Positions 1 through 10,728 of a stretch of DNA of 64,000 nt are shown here, piece after piece (within the stretch, counting starts at the first letter, position 1; every line of letters starts with the position of its first letter). The notes beneath the pieces are model-generated. The model saw nothing but the letters and a program-made list of their open reading frames with translations. It made no database searches and was not told where the DNA came from. The stretch is from Dactylonectria macrodidyma (lineage: Eukaryota > Ascomycota > Sordariomycetes > Hypocreales > Nectriaceae). The position numbers and the translations under genes were made by a program. The stretch is from positions 1,178,001 to 1,242,000 of the forward strand of contig JAGMUV010000016.1 of NCBI GenBank assembly GCA_020744425.1, read 5' to 3'.

Positions 1-1909
1 CCCTTGACTCAACACGAACTGTCAGAGAAGAATCGACACAGCCGTCCACGTCAGGGTTAAAGAAGAAACCCTACTACAAATTCTTACATACTCACTAGAT
101 ACCGCAGCTCATTTTCTCTTTCTTCCCTGATACACGTTTCAGGGGGGGGCATCGCACGAAACACCCTCGCCTGTCAGGCGTGGCCACGAGAGCTCTGTTA
201 GTAGCCGATTAGGTCAACGTGCCTGCGGTGCAAAAGAGCTTGACTTGCTGAAAGGGGTTTCTAGATATGAATAAAAGTCGACACACCCTAGACGTTATTT
301 TGTCAGGGGTGTGGAAAAGGCTGATAACGTTTGTTCGCCAAGGACAGACACGAACCGCTATTATGTGGATGACCCACTCTCTGTCTCTGCCCTCCACTTA
401 TTTAACGTACAATAGTCGAAGTAAGAAACAGGCACAGCCAATATGCCGCCCTTGCCGAGGTTAAACCCGAGAGAGCTCGACACGATCACAGCCACTCTTC
501 GTGTCGTGAGACGGAGGTGTATTGTAGATACTGCGCCGGTGCTGCCGTGTTGTGTCAAATCAGCTAGACTAGCTCACACGTGTCTCTCACGCTAAGACAA
601 TACGCAGTCACGAATGCCTTGACACTGTTAAAGATCGCAAACATGTTGTGGTGTAATATGTACATTACAGTCTAATAGTGCACGAAGTGCAATCTAGAGG
701 TCAATGGTAGAAGCACCTCACAGTTACTGCTGCTTGCCGGCCGGCTGTTGAGTCGTCGACAAGCAGAAAAAATAGCCCAGGCATACTTTCCGTCGCTTGA
801 TTGAGCGTTTAGTTTGTCACAGCAACGTACCGAAACGAGACGCAGTACACAGCAAACATAAAGGCTTAGCTCAGAATTCGGATGCAGTCAAAGATCTGAA
901 GATAGTGCTTCTTGACCCACATTTCGTGTTGAGGAAGTTCTGAAAATGTCAGTTGGATGTTCGTGATTTGTGGTGCCCGGCTGGTGCGCGTCATGTTGTG
1001 AACTGGGATGACAGCATTCCTACCGATATAGTGACCTCGATGCTGTACGTTACGGCTATAACGGGATAAATATTCATGCTCTCCTGCTGGTATTTTTCTC
1101 TTCGTTAGGGTATCTATATTCTCGATCAACTTTCGATGGGGCTTGTGCGATTCGAAGCCTCTGTCGCCACCCAACTACTGCCATATAGCAAACAAATATG
1201 TATGCAAAGACTTGTACGGACCTGTCCTCTCGGAGAAGTGAGTAGCAGATTCGTCTGGAACGCAGACGCTGATAAAGTTAGGGCCCAGTTTACGCCACCG
1301 AAGGAAGGGGGAGTGCATCATTGGTATTGTGCGCCTCCTATGCTGCAAGAAGAAGTTGTTTCACAGTCACAATCTACGTAGGATGCTAAGGAAGTCAAGG
1401 ATCTGCCCGTCATGTAAGGAAGAGGTGGCCCCTGTGCTCGAGATATTTCACGACTCTTCCTGGGAGAAGATTACGCTTCACAAGTTCCGGATCATCAGAA
1501 CATATGGGTGTAAGAACAGGAAAAAGTATTGAACATATGCTGCGATCTTAAGATGAGGATTTGATGTAGCAGTACCAAAATATGAGTCATTCTCCTACCC
1601 TAGGCACGGAAGAGAAACATCCGTCTACACGAGCATCCTTCGTGCCGATGATATGCAGGATAGTGGTCCTTTCTACATCTTGCGTAGAAATACTTACACA
1701 AGTATGTAGTGAGTGCCCTATGCCCCATGCTTGCGCGCAACATACAATGGCATAAAGCATGTAGCGTTGCGTCTCCAACAACCGGGGCCAGTCGAGTCGT
1801 GGCCGAATTCGATGGGATGCTTTGCATTGTGTCCGAACAGCAACGGATCATGTAATTGGGCGACTCGAGACCGACGACGAGCAGCAACGTCTTATACGAG
1901 CTGTCGGAA
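1..1909. other. No supported gene
   Basis: Short open frames occur on both strands but none shows a recognisable domain, a convincing start context or a splice structure. I see no TIR, tandem array or RNA gene here. The left half is AT-neutral unique-looking sequence. It may contain a degraded gene that cannot be recognised by eye. Confidence 0.4.
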
Positions 1910-2755
1910 TCAAAAACTACGATCAGCAACCAGTGCCCTAACTGAACTGCTTCGACCGGTCCCTACAGTCTCGGGGGGCCAGTTCTGATCAAGTAGAGTT
2001 TTGAGACCTCTCGCGTCGCGAAGTAAGCCTTCTGGATCGATGCTTGCCACAGCGCGTGACCGGGACAAGCAAGAAAAAATGATAGCAGGCTTCACGGCTT
2101 TCCTGCTGTGCCAGCTGTCCGCACTCAGGATCAAACTGGCGCCAGTCTCGTAGCCAGGAGGCAACAACGACGGATCATGAAAATCTATCGACAGAACCGA
2201 TTTCAACACAAAATTCGCGTACATTTCTGTCGGGATCAGCAGGTGGTGGCCGTCGGAAGGAAACTCTAGACCGTGCGCTACGAGAACATGTGCGCAGAGG
2301 TTGTGGGGCGAGTATTGCTGTAGGCGCGATAGGTCGATCGACACGACGAAAACGACGTCGAAGTTATAAGACACGGCAATCCGCGACGCCTCCTCGGTCG
2401 CGATCTTGTCGTGGAGGCTAGCTGGTGCTGAGTAAAGGTGTATGGGTGGTTGTTGCTCGTCCGTCTCCGAGTCCTGAAATCCCCAAAACTCCTCGACTGT
2501 GGGACTACCAAGATCCCGGGGAGGCTTAAGCTGCCGGCGCGATCTTGCCACGTTTAGTGGGAGCGGAGGCAGTGGTTTTTGGATATGAGGCTTGCGCTGG
2601 GGTATCATGGTCTCTGTTCTCGGACGCATCTTGCAGGAGGGTTGGAGATATGAGGGTTTCTCAAACGTCGCGCCGGACGGTGCCCTTGTCTCTGTGCTAG
2701 CAGTGTTTGTACTAGCATTTTTGCGAGCTCTTCGCCGCTGGAAGTACGATATCAT
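1910..2755 (-). CDS. Conserved fungal protein of unknown function, paralogue of the gene at 3850-4716
   Basis: Single open frame of 281 aa. I start at 2755 (peptide MISYFQRRRARK), because this gives nearly the length of the 288-aa paralogue; the frame is open upstream to 2935. The N-terminal third is basic and proline-rich (PLPPLPLNV). The C-terminal half aligns with the neighbour: an A..RIA..Y helix, then a hydrophobic strand (VVFVVSIDLS), the shared motif VLVAHGL, an LPPG segment and a hydrophobic strand (AIIFSCLSRS) matching AVLVFSSL. No signal peptide or membrane segment. The alternation of strands and helices could be a GAF-like sensory fold, but that is only an impression. The two genes are divergently oriented, about 1.1 kb apart. 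Function unknown; the existence of a real gene family is well supported by the paralogy. Confidence 0.6.
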   Translation of the reverse strand: MISYFQRRRARKNASTNTASTETRAPSGATFEKPSYLQPSCKMRPRTETMIPQRKPHIQKPLPPLPLNVARSRRQLKPPRDLGSPTVEEFWGFQDSETDEQQPPIHLYSAPASLHDKIATEEASRIAVSYNFDVVFVVSIDLSRLQQYSPHNLCAHVLVAHGLEFPSDGHHLLIPTEMYANFVLKSVLSIDFHDPSLLPPGYETGASLILSADSWHSRKAVKPAIIFSCLSRSRAVASIDPEGLLRDARGLKTLLDQNWPPETVGTGRSSSVRALVADRSF

Positions 2756-3188
2756 GTTGAAGCTCGCGGTATGAGATTTGGCGTTTTTGCACCATGCTTT
2801 AGATCTGCGGTCGGTGTTGTGGAACCACAGATCTCGGATTCGGATGAACCTGGGGCTCACCAGGATCCTAAAGTAGTGTGTCTTACGTGCGTTTTGGATT
2901 GTCATGCCGGGACGGTGTCTTGGAAAGGCTATCACTTCGCTTTATCAGCCACTGTCTGACAGCAATTCATGTCTGGCTACACCACGTAATGCCTACTGTG
3001 TTGTGTGTCTCATGTACATGAAGCGTTCGTGGCATCTGAAAGAAGGTCCCACGGCGCGCTTTAGGCCCGATTTGTTTCTTGCCTGTCATAGAGTGCCGTC
3101 GCCGTGTCTCGGACAGCAGTCTTTGGTACACATGGCACGTGAGTAAGGCTAGCGTCTTATGTATTCAATCCTGACAGATGTCACTATC

Positions 3189-3461
3189 GTGTATCCCTTT
3201 GAGTGAGGTAAGGGCACACTTATGCTAGTAACAGGGATTTATGCTAATAAAAATACATAAACGTAAGATACTTCTACTCCTACCTATATTAAGTAATAGT
3301 AGAAGCCCTAGAGGTCTTCATTATTATAACAAAGCTACATCACACTACTCATACAGTATTGTTAATGTTATTTCGGGTCGCTCTCTTGTACAATGGCCTA
3401 GCAGGGGGTGATGTAGTGCGCCAAGGCCAAGTCTGCCCTTACCGCACTTGAAGGGATACAC
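3189..3461. mobile_element. MITE-like element with about 30-bp TIRs
   Basis: The left end GTGTATCCCTTTGAGTG.GG (3189-3219) is matched in inverted orientation at 3431-3461, with a few mismatches. The interior of about 210 bp is AT-rich and has no coding potential. A related TIR sequence (ATCCCTTTGAGTGCGG) bounds 57330-57776, so this is a small family of non-autonomous DNA transposons. No clear target duplication is visible. It lies in the intergenic space between the divergent paralogues, so it could carry or disturb their upstream control. Confidence 0.55.
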
Positions 3462-3766
3462 ATAGCCCGTGTAGCACGCGTACGCCATTAGTGTTTGGTT
3501 GCGTTGCAGCATTCTGTTCCACCTTGCCCTCCCGGCTCTCCTCGAGATATAGGTAAGCGCTTCCGTCAATCACGTTTCAATCGCAATCAGCCAAGGTGCC
3601 GTGAGACGCAAATGGCAACCTCCTCGGCCTATTGAGTTCTGATAGTACCTCCTAGTGCGCTACCCGTAAGAGCGTAGTACTCGCCCTTTCAGGAAGTCCA
3701 CAAGTAGCCAGCCACAGGTCAGCCTGTACCTAGAAAAAGCTACCATCCGATAGCGCTTGCAAATCC

Positions 3767-3774
3767 TATAAATA
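3767..3774 (+). promoter_or_regulatory. TATA box of the 3850-4716 gene
   Basis: TATAAATA lies 76 bases upstream of the chosen ATG at 3850. With usual spacing it places transcription start near 3800, downstream of the in-frame ATG-less codon at 3781, which supports the ATG at 3850 as the true start. Confidence 0.55.
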
Positions 3775-3849
3775 AAACGGTTGCCTATTGAATCGCCAGA
3801 CCTGTCAACTCTAAGGGGAGAAGAAGAAGAAGATAAAGAAGGAACCAAA

Positions 3850-4716
3850 ATGGCCAGCATCTCGAGACGCCTCTCTCATCCAATCTCTTTTCCTCGTATC
3901 GAATCTGAAGATCAAGTTTCATCCTGCTTGACGATGCCTATCTACGGTCCCTGCGGCCACACCGAGTCGCATAACTGTTTTCCCCCGCCATCGTTTCTAC
4001 GTCCTAACTCAACGAGCATGGTAGCGAGAGAAGAAGCTAGCTCACTGAGGCCGCCGAGTCGGACGGGCGTGGAAGGTGAGCGGCCGGGCAAGACTGCTTC
4101 TGCGGCTTCCGTGGCTCAGTTCGTGCACCCGTTACCGCCCGCTTCACCAGTCGTCCTCGGATATGCCACTATGGGAAACAAAAGTTTGCTAAGCCAAACA
4201 TGTCACATCGTTCACGCAGGTCGCGCAAGTGAAGAGTCGCAGGGGGAGCAAGGGGCTACACTCTCATCCGAAAGCTTCTCACGTGTACACTGGGAGGTGA
4301 CTTTCGAAGCAAAGCGCATTGCAGAACACTACAAAGCCACCATCGTCTTCCTTGCCCAGTTTGACCAATCTCTGTTTCAGCACCGCAGTGAGTCACCGGT
4401 CTCTGGCAGAGTGCTGGTTGCACACGGCTTGCGCAACACAGATGTCCCATTGAGGATCTCGTCCCAGATATACAAAGTGATTCCTTCGACTCGGAGCTGG
4501 ACAATCCAGGACGAGCTGTCATTACCTCCTCCGTTCAGGTGTGGATACAGCCGAGCATTTTACAGAAATAAGGCAAATGATTCATCGAGGTTCGGGACCC
4601 GAGCCGTTCTGGTCTTCTCGAGTTTGTTCCTGTGCGATGCCGCCGATCCCTACAATTTGTCGAATTTATACGACGACGTGGAAACACTGTGCGAGATGGT
4701 GGAAGCATACTTGTAA
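3850..4716 (+). CDS. Conserved fungal protein of unknown function, paralogue of the gene at 1910-2755
   Basis: 288 aa, single exon. The ATG at 3850 has a strong context (ACCAAAATGG) and follows the TATA box at 3767. The N-terminal part is low-complexity with Ser, Pro and Glu. The C-terminal half (from about residue 150) has the paired motifs seen in the opposite-strand paralogue: EAKRIAEHY, a strand TIVFLAQFD, RVLVAHGL, LSLPPPF, and AVLVFSSL near the end. There is no signal peptide or transmembrane helix, so a cytosolic or nuclear protein is likely. The divergent head-to-head arrangement suggests an old inverted duplication. No catalytic motif is visible, and I do not assign a function. Confidence 0.62.
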   Translation: MASISRRLSHPISFPRIESEDQVSSCLTMPIYGPCGHTESHNCFPPPSFLRPNSTSMVAREEASSLRPPSRTGVEGERPGKTASAASVAQFVHPLPPASPVVLGYATMGNKSLLSQTCHIVHAGRASEESQGEQGATLSSESFSRVHWEVTFEAKRIAEHYKATIVFLAQFDQSLFQHRSESPVSGRVLVAHGLRNTDVPLRISSQIYKVIPSTRSWTIQDELSLPPPFRCGYSRAFYRNKANDSSRFGTRAVLVFSSLFLCDAADPYNLSNLYDDVETLCEMVEAYL

Positions 4717-5449
4717 GAGTCCGAGAGGACACAAGGCAGCGTTCCGGTGAGCCACAACACGCAGAGCGCATAGATTGGGAAGTAGAATCGAAACTAAGGA
4801 GCAAAAAGGTGCGCAGCAGCGACAGTTAGAATATTCCCCTCGGGCTTAGTTGCTTGTGGATGCAGGCTGGAGAGTGAATAATTGTGGCAAGGTTTTTATT
4901 GGACGTAAGGGGATGCATAGTATAGCAGATTAGAGAAAGAAGATATATAGAAGAAGAAAAAAGGAAGGTGTACACAAGAAAGGAGAGAACGTACGGCGCT
5001 GATAATGCTGAAGGTTTGGGATGATTGTCACGTCTCAAGAGAAGGTCTCGATGGATCGTCTTACGTCTCTCAACTTCCACGTAAATACTAGTGAATTTCT
5101 ATGACAGCAACAGTGTGAAACCACCACATCCAAAGACTGATGACAGACTATTATCAATCCTTGGGTCCTAGAAGTCTGCAGCTGGAAGCTAGCGCGGTAC
5201 TAGGTAGGGTCCAACAGAAGACTGCCGTGGTAAGAGAACTACGTATGACAGTTCACTCCTGAAAGCTACAGCTGTGGCTCTGTTGAAAGTAGATTTAAAC
5301 TCTCCAGCATCGTACTCAGGAGACCTCATCATTGTGCTTTGACGTGATACGGGGCCTACTCAAGGTGCGCACATTACCCGAGCATAGAATAGATTGGACG
5401 ATTCCTGTGTAATATGTAATGTCATTTCAGGGCTGGTTTTCCCGCAAAA
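4717..5449. other. Intergenic, no gene seen
   Basis: Tail-to-tail interval between the plus-strand gene ending at 4716 and the minus-strand GH16 gene ending at 5450. It is purine-rich around 4935-4990. No frame with a recognisable domain and no repeat structure was found; it probably holds both 3' untranslated regions. Confidence 0.4.
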
Positions 5450-6454
5450 TTACGGACTCAGGTACGTCCCTGGTGATGAGTAGTTGCCAGCAGCACCTTG
5501 GTTGGCGTCATCTTGCTGGTAAATCCTGATGGAAGCAATGAGCCAGTACGCCTCGATAAACTCGAACGGGTTTGTTGCCACGAACTCGATGCAAGTTTTT
5601 CCCCCAGCTACAGCCGAACAGACTTCATCGGTCCCCCAAACGGACTCCGTGCCGGCCCAGTCCCCACAGAAGGTGGTGTCGAAGATCAACTTGTTGTTGC
5701 GGAAATGCGCATCGATACTGCAACCAGCGTTGCCGTTGAAGCGAGCAGCGGGCTGACCCCAGCTTGACGGGTTGGGTTCTTGATTGGTTATGTCCAGAGG
5801 AACATGGAGACGGGAGAAGAACCAAACAGAGATGTAGCTCGATGTCCACTCCAAGGCGTAGACTCCACCTCCATTCTGGTTGAAGCCGTTCCCGTAGCTG
5901 ACGGAGTCGCTGGTGATTTGACTGCATCCGAGATTGCAGTCTTGTTCCTTGAGTATCGTGGATCCCGTGGTGCCCATGTTGTCCATCGTGCACCCGGGAC
6001 TGGTGTGGAGCGTGACGATGTTGGAGCACTGGGAGTTGACTCCTTCAATGATGTCGATCTCCCCAGAGACAGGCCAGTCAGGACCGTGCAGCCACATAGC
6101 CGGCCACACACCGCAAAGGCTACCGGGCATGTGGAGGATGTCGGCCACGAAGAGACCTCGAGACCAAGACATGTTTGAGCTCACCCGGACTGACTTGCGG
6201 CCGTTAGCGGGATCAACGGTGGTGTGATCAACGCCCATGTACACGAGTCCGTCTCGGTGACCGGCCAGATCTAGGTTTCTTGCAGTAGAAGCGTCCACGT
6301 ACTCAACATAGCCGTGCGTCGGATCTGGCCCATCAAAGAAACTAAATTCGCGAAAGAAGTTGCTCGAATCGTAGTTTGTTTCGAGTACGTAAACAGCGTC
6401 GACGACAGCCTTGAAGGAGGCCCAGGAACTGAGCAGGAAAAAAAAGACGCGCAT
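5450..6454 (-). CDS. Secreted GH16 endo-1,3(4)-beta-glucanase
   Basis: 334 aa, intronless. The ATG at 6454 is chosen because it begins a good signal peptide (MRVFFFLLSSWASFKAVVDA, cleavage near residue 20); an upstream in-frame extension has no signal. The glycoside hydrolase family 16 fold is marked by GVWPAMWLHGPDWPVSGEIDIIEG: in the E-x-D-x-x-E box E132 is the expected nucleophile, D134 the helper and E137 the acid/base. Downstream TLHTSPGC and the Trp- and Cys-rich segments match fungal mixed-linkage glucanases of about 300-350 aa. It would be secreted and hydrolyse beta-1,3/1,4-glucans of fungal or plant walls. All key residues are present and no lesion is seen, so this is the most intact gene in the left half. 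Exact substrate (laminarin or lichenan) cannot be decided by eye. Confidence 0.88.
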   Translation of the reverse strand: MRVFFFLLSSWASFKAVVDAVYVLETNYDSSNFFREFSFFDGPDPTHGYVEYVDASTARNLDLAGHRDGLVYMGVDHTTVDPANGRKSVRVSSNMSWSRGLFVADILHMPGSLCGVWPAMWLHGPDWPVSGEIDIIEGVNSQCSNIVTLHTSPGCTMDNMGTTGSTILKEQDCNLGCSQITSDSVSYGNGFNQNGGGVYALEWTSSYISVWFFSRLHVPLDITNQEPNPSSWGQPAARFNGNAGCSIDAHFRNNKLIFDTTFCGDWAGTESVWGTDEVCSAVAGGKTCIEFVATNPFEFIEAYWLIASIRIYQQDDANQGAAGNYSSPGTYLSP

Positions 6455-6510
6455 CACCAGAGCTTGTAATTGGCCTTGGGTCGAAACTGCGCGCGGACGC
6501 AGCACTCGTC

Positions 6511-6520
6511 AGATAAATAG
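6511..6520 (-). promoter_or_regulatory. TATA-like element of the GH16 gene
   Basis: On the minus strand this reads CTATTTATCT, 57-66 bases upstream of the ATG at 6454, a usual position for a fungal core promoter. Confidence 0.4.
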
Positions 6521-7064
6521 GAGACCTCTAGTACAGTACCGCGACAGGAACAACTGACGCCAGCAAGTGGCTGGCGTGTAGAATCTTCTTGAAGGTGAGC
6601 TTGATGCGATCGATGGTGCATTAAGATGGATGTGGGTGTAGGGTGTTTAATGTAGTGCAACATTGCAGCGACAGCGCCTACCTTTGGGTCCTACGCGGTG
6701 TGTAGTGGTGAGAAGTGACGTGAATGCTGTTCGAGTACAATGCGGGTCGTATTTTCTCGACTAGGCAGACTAGCTTGCCATAGAGTTTTCCTGGCTCGAA
6801 GACTAGAACAATGGGACGTTACTGTGAGACGAAATACGTGGTCGAATTGAGATGCTGCTGGGTTTCTGCGATGGATCTGTCCTGGGCTCAGGTTACTAAG
6901 TGAGTTGCGGTCAGTCACGTACGGATAATGTTGTCCATCAGCTGTAACTCGAAACGATTCTTGGGTCAAAACATGACTTTGGAGTCGATAAATTTTGAAC
7001 AATCCTCAGTGCTAGCCTGTTCATGTCACGCCCCCACGATGATTCCTGGGTCTCCGCCTACATG
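6521..7064. other. Intergenic, upstream region of the GH16 gene
   Basis: No gene or repeat recognised. The interval ends at the TA (7065-7066) where Tc1 element 1 is inserted. Confidence 0.35.
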
Positions 7065-7066
7065 TA

Positions 7067-8448
7067 CAGTGGGTCCGATTTAATAACGACACATTCCGAG
7101 TCAACCCGGTGTACTAGTACCTTCACTAAATGAAGGGTGCATTTTCAATCTGCTATTATGCATTTAATTAAATTTCAATTAAATAGTAATATATATCAAT
7201 TTGAAGCCCTTTAACCATAGATTCTTATTATACATTCAATACCTAGTATAGTAGCCGTGGGCCTGAATGACAGCCGCAAGCCGGGAGTGCATGGATTTGA
7301 CCAGGTTATAGACCACTTCATCTTCAATTTGCGGCCAAATCTCAATCGCGGCATTAATAAGAGCCTGTCTTGATGCCTAATTATTAGGCATGTAAGTAAG
7401 TTCCGGATACCTCTTACAGATCCTCTCTTTCAGTATTGCCCATAGATTTTCAATGGGGTTGGGGTCAGGGCTATACGGAGGCCAGTCTATTACCTCCGCC
7501 CTCCGACTCTCACACCATTCATAGATCCAGTTACGGATAAGGCGACTCGTAAATAGGCTTGAATTATCGTGCTGGAAGAGGCTGTTCCTTGTGACAATAC
7601 GAGGAAGGTGCTGCTTCAAGCACTCGAGCAGGCGGCGTGCCGTTACACCACCACGTTCAGATTCTGGATCCCCGTAAAGTGGCACCATCGGCAGCCTCCT
7701 GCGGCAGTTGAAGGCGCTGAAGAACATCTGTGAGTGGCGTGTAGGCGTGACCCAGGTCTGGACATTATCTCTGAATAGTCTCTCATGCTAGGAATCATCA
7801 GAAGAGCCGCAATCGCAAAAGAGACACATACCGGTTTACAGAACACCCAAGTGCGTCTCTGACCCTCGCCGCGAGCTACGATTGTTTCATCAGAGAAGGT
7901 CCAACGGCCCCAAGATTCCTCAGACTGGTTGATATATCGATGAGCAAACCGTAGACGTTTTCTCGCTGTCTCTGGGCTTATGAATGGTCGTAAAAGTGAC
8001 TGGAAGTGCATGATCCCTTCCCGCCGGAGGGTGGAAGTTAAAGTCTTAGCATGACAGCTTAAACCGGCCTCTTCGATAAGCTCACTAATAATAATGTGAG
8101 GGCCTCTTCCTATCACTAGCAGCACCCGCCTCAAATCCCTCTTTGTAAGCTTGTGTGGACGGCCGGGTCTGGGTTGATCCCGGGCAGATTGTTGTTCTTG
8201 ACACCGGCGTACCACACCGTAAATTGCGTGCCGACTTACGCCCTCCTCATGGGCGATCCGGGTGGCTGATATGCCCGAATTGTATCTCCAAACGATCCTC
8301 GTTCTCTTATGAGGAGAATGATCTGGCTTAGGAGACATTTGGACTTAAATTGGAAGCACAATGTGTGGTTGAACTTGATGATGGTTTTGGGGTAGGTCGA
8401 GGGAAAGCGGGGTACGGAAAAGTGTGTCGGAACTTTTTCCCCCCACTG
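7067..8448 (-). mobile_element. Tc1/mariner element 1, 1382 bp, decayed
   Basis: Bounded by TA at 7065-7066 and 8449-8450. The ends begin CAGTGGG on both sides and share a CGACACA..TTCCG block further in, so the inverted repeats are diverged but alignable. They match the ends of the two other copies (11932 and 38656). One transposase frame fills the minus strand. Confidence 0.85.
7236..8338 (-). pseudogene. Tc1-like DDE transposase, broken
   Basis: The N-terminal part (from 8338) has two helix-turn-helix DNA-binding segments (RIAHEEGVSRHAIYGVVRR, then the GRPHKLTKRD linker). The catalytic core carries the first Asp in WTFSDETIVARG, the second in FQHDN and the Glu in PNPIENLW, followed by AILKERICKRYPEL. 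A frameshift near 7730-7790 separates the first and second halves, and a TAG at 7377-7379 interrupts the last about 50 residues, which remain readable to the TGA at 7236. Expected full length about 365 aa. It cannot encode an active enzyme. Spacing between the second Asp and Glu is 38 residues, as in the other two copies. Confidence 0.85.
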
Positions 8449-8489
8449 TAAGCCTCCAAGGCCAGCTCTCTCAAAATCCCTTCCTCGCG

Positions 8490-8572
8490 GCAGCTGTTAG
8501 CATCACGATAGTGACCAGCTGCAAATCCCGCCGAAAAAGGCGCATTCCTTAGAAGCGTGCTAACAGCTGTGC
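8490..8572. repeat. Short hairpin-forming inverted repeat
   Basis: AGCTGTTAGCA near 8492-8502 and TGCTAACAGCT at 8558-8568 form an 11-bp stem around about 55 bases, next to the right end of Tc1 element 1. It may be a relic of a small transposon. No function is assigned. Confidence 0.35.
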
Positions 8573-8599
8573 GCTGGAAAATATTTTCAAGGAGAGAGT

Positions 8600-9205
8600 T
8601 CGTTAAGTTAGGTGGCGGATGCTTTCTGTTGAATAGTGGCAAAAGGAAGCTCATGGAAGTAGCTTGAAAGGCTGATAAATATTGTCATCAAAGATGGCAG
8701 TTGCCACCTATTGCCACAGGCTTAGCAAGCAGAACAACAAGAACACACACAACAAGATGAACACACAATTCACCCCAATATCTGACACTTTCTTAGGTCT
8801 GTGGTATAGGGTAGGGTCGTCAGTTAACCCTCGCCTTCGCGCCGTCTTCCTCCACAATGACGGACGATGACCAAACGACACACCAAACGGCACACACCCC
8901 TTCATCCACATGCACCCCGTTCCAGACAAGGGGGTGGTAGGTAACCTTTTCGCGGGTGGATCAACACCAGTGGGACAAGTTGTTTCTGACAAGCTTTTCG
9001 CGAGGTTGCAGTCGCCTAATCGCTACCTCTGCCACAGACAAGGCGAGCGACGGCACAAACGTGTGTTCCGTCGTGCCATCTCAAATATCGTTCAAAGGAT
9101 TTTGAGAGCCCACAATGGCATGAGTCAATGAGACGCTCTAGTGTCGCAGGAGCCGTCTACCTCCGTCACCTAGTCAAACCTGAGTCCTCGAGCAGGACCA
9201 CAGGG
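8600..9205 (-). repeat. Dispersed non-coding repeat, copy 1 (inverted)
   Basis: Read on the minus strand this segment closely matches about 31495-31925 and 61830-62110, and more loosely 25640-26440. Shared landmarks are CTGCTCGAGGACTCAGG, GGCACGACGGAACACA, CGCGAAAAGCTTGTCAG and GCATCCGCCACCTAA at the far end. No protein is encoded. It is the only copy lying outside the two repeat islands. Confidence 0.7.
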
Positions 9206-9421
9206 CCGCTGGGCGGCACGCCCGTAAGTTGATACCCTTCCCCGGCATCTACAGCCGTGAAGACAGCAAATGTGACCCTTATGTAGCTCTCGATGCAGGT
9301 CCATGTGAGAAACGAGGCGATTGAACGGCGATTACCGGTTCGGAAGAATGAAAAACCAGCTTCGAGTCGGAATAAGAATGCAAGAACGATACTGGGATGA
9401 GTGTTAGAGCGGTGGGTCATA

Positions 9422-10099
9422 TTAGGTTGATGGCGAGAGGTACAGGGAGCATAGCACAAGGGTTAGGACGACCACTTCCAAAATCACCCTTGTGTTTTTT
9501 AGTTTCGAGATGAAGAGAAAGACCGTCACCAAGCTGATTAGATCAGAGATGATGATAAGTCAGGAGTGCCCTGTCAGCAGACGATGTTGGCCGACGAAGC
9601 TGTGCTCATAGTTCGGTGCCGTAGGCCCCAGGTAGAACAAAGTGGTGGAAAGAGCCCTCGCCAAGTTTGTCAGTACTTTAAGAGGCCAAGCATAAAGGTA
9701 CCAGCCATACCAGAAGATGATGAGAGCCACAAGCAAGCAGGTCAGCTTCCTTGGAAGCCGGAAGGCTTGACAAGCCGCCAAAGTGCAACCGATCTTGGCG
9801 CAGGCGGCGCTGTACACATAAAGAATTTCGACGAGAAACATCAATCTTGCTACTGGTTGGAGAGTCCCTACAGTCGCTGCGGTCTCATCACTAGCGATCA
9901 TGGGTAGCATAGAGCCAAAAGCAAGATTGATCAAGGTGATGATGAGGATCGTTGACAAAACCATCATCCAGTCGGCGCACGACAGTGTTTGCTTAGTGGC
10001 ATATCGCCATGATAAATGCAGAGCCACAGATACGCAAGCAACTGCGGTGGAGCCGCTCGCTATCCCCATAGACCAGGGGTATGCCGAATCTGAAAACAT
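9422..10099 (-). pseudogene. Fungal rhodopsin-domain (Pth11-like) membrane protein, probably broken
   Basis: From the ATG at 10099 a 179-aa frame has at least four hydrophobic segments: GIASGSTAVACVSVALHLSW, WMMVLSTILIITLINLAFG, MFLVEILYVYSAACAKIGC and LLVALIIFWYGWYLYAW. The arrangement R-x...ADW after helix 1 and a Lys-Ile/Cys motif at the end of helix 3 resemble the fungal rhodopsin-domain family of seven-helix proteins. The frame stops at a TGA (9560-9562) but continues open in the same phase to 9422 with another helix pair (DLISLVTVFLFISKLKN, VVVLTLVLCSLYL). Either the TGA is a nonsense change or a splice is missed. Role would be in the plasma membrane, possibly sensing; family assignment is tentative. 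Confidence 0.42.
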
Positions 10100-10616
10100 G
10101 TTGGTGGCAGGCTTGTGATCGTCAAGTACGCTGGTAGTAAGATGAGAAGACTGACACTTCTACTTACCTCCCAGCTTCCCTTTAATACGTCAAGACTTTG
10201 ATTTCGTGGGGACGCGCAACCCTAATCCTCTTACACAAGCAAGCGGCAGTCCATTCATACAATGTCACGACACACAGGTCACTCTTATCCGAAACGAGCG
10301 CCAGGAGTGCCCGGTCCATGCTTGCGTCCATTCGAAATACAAGTACATACACCTACAACAAAGCTACCACTTGCTCTAGGACTTCAAAATTGGGCTCCAA
10401 TACTACCTCCAACCATCGCCAGCTGTCACCACGCACCGGGCCGTCTGCTCATCCTACAGCGCGAGAAGAACGCCTACCGGGACGCATGTGATGATCCAAC
10501 GAACGTGTCCGTTGCGACATAACGTTTCCACCGGCGTTGTTGTCTCAGTCGCGGAGGGGAGCAGCTATTGAGGCGAGAGTAGTCGACCGTTATAGTAGGA
10601 CATCGCCCGCGGTGCG
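10100..10616. other. No supported gene
   Basis: Short overlapping frames on the plus strand (10198-10522) lack domains and are Thr/Ser/Arg-rich as expected by chance in this base composition. No repeat structure was recognised. Confidence 0.35.
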
Positions 10617-10728
10617 TTAAGGCATCGCCTTCTTCCGCCCCGCGAGGCTCTCGGTTGCCTGCGTCGACCTCGCAAACAGCTTCATCAAGGCTTCCTTTGC
10701 TGCTTCCGCTTCCTTCGCCTCCATAAGG

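Noticed and set aside
5498..6227. Plus-strand frames opposite the GH16 gene
   Set aside because: Antisense shadows of a well-supported coding region; no domain of their own.
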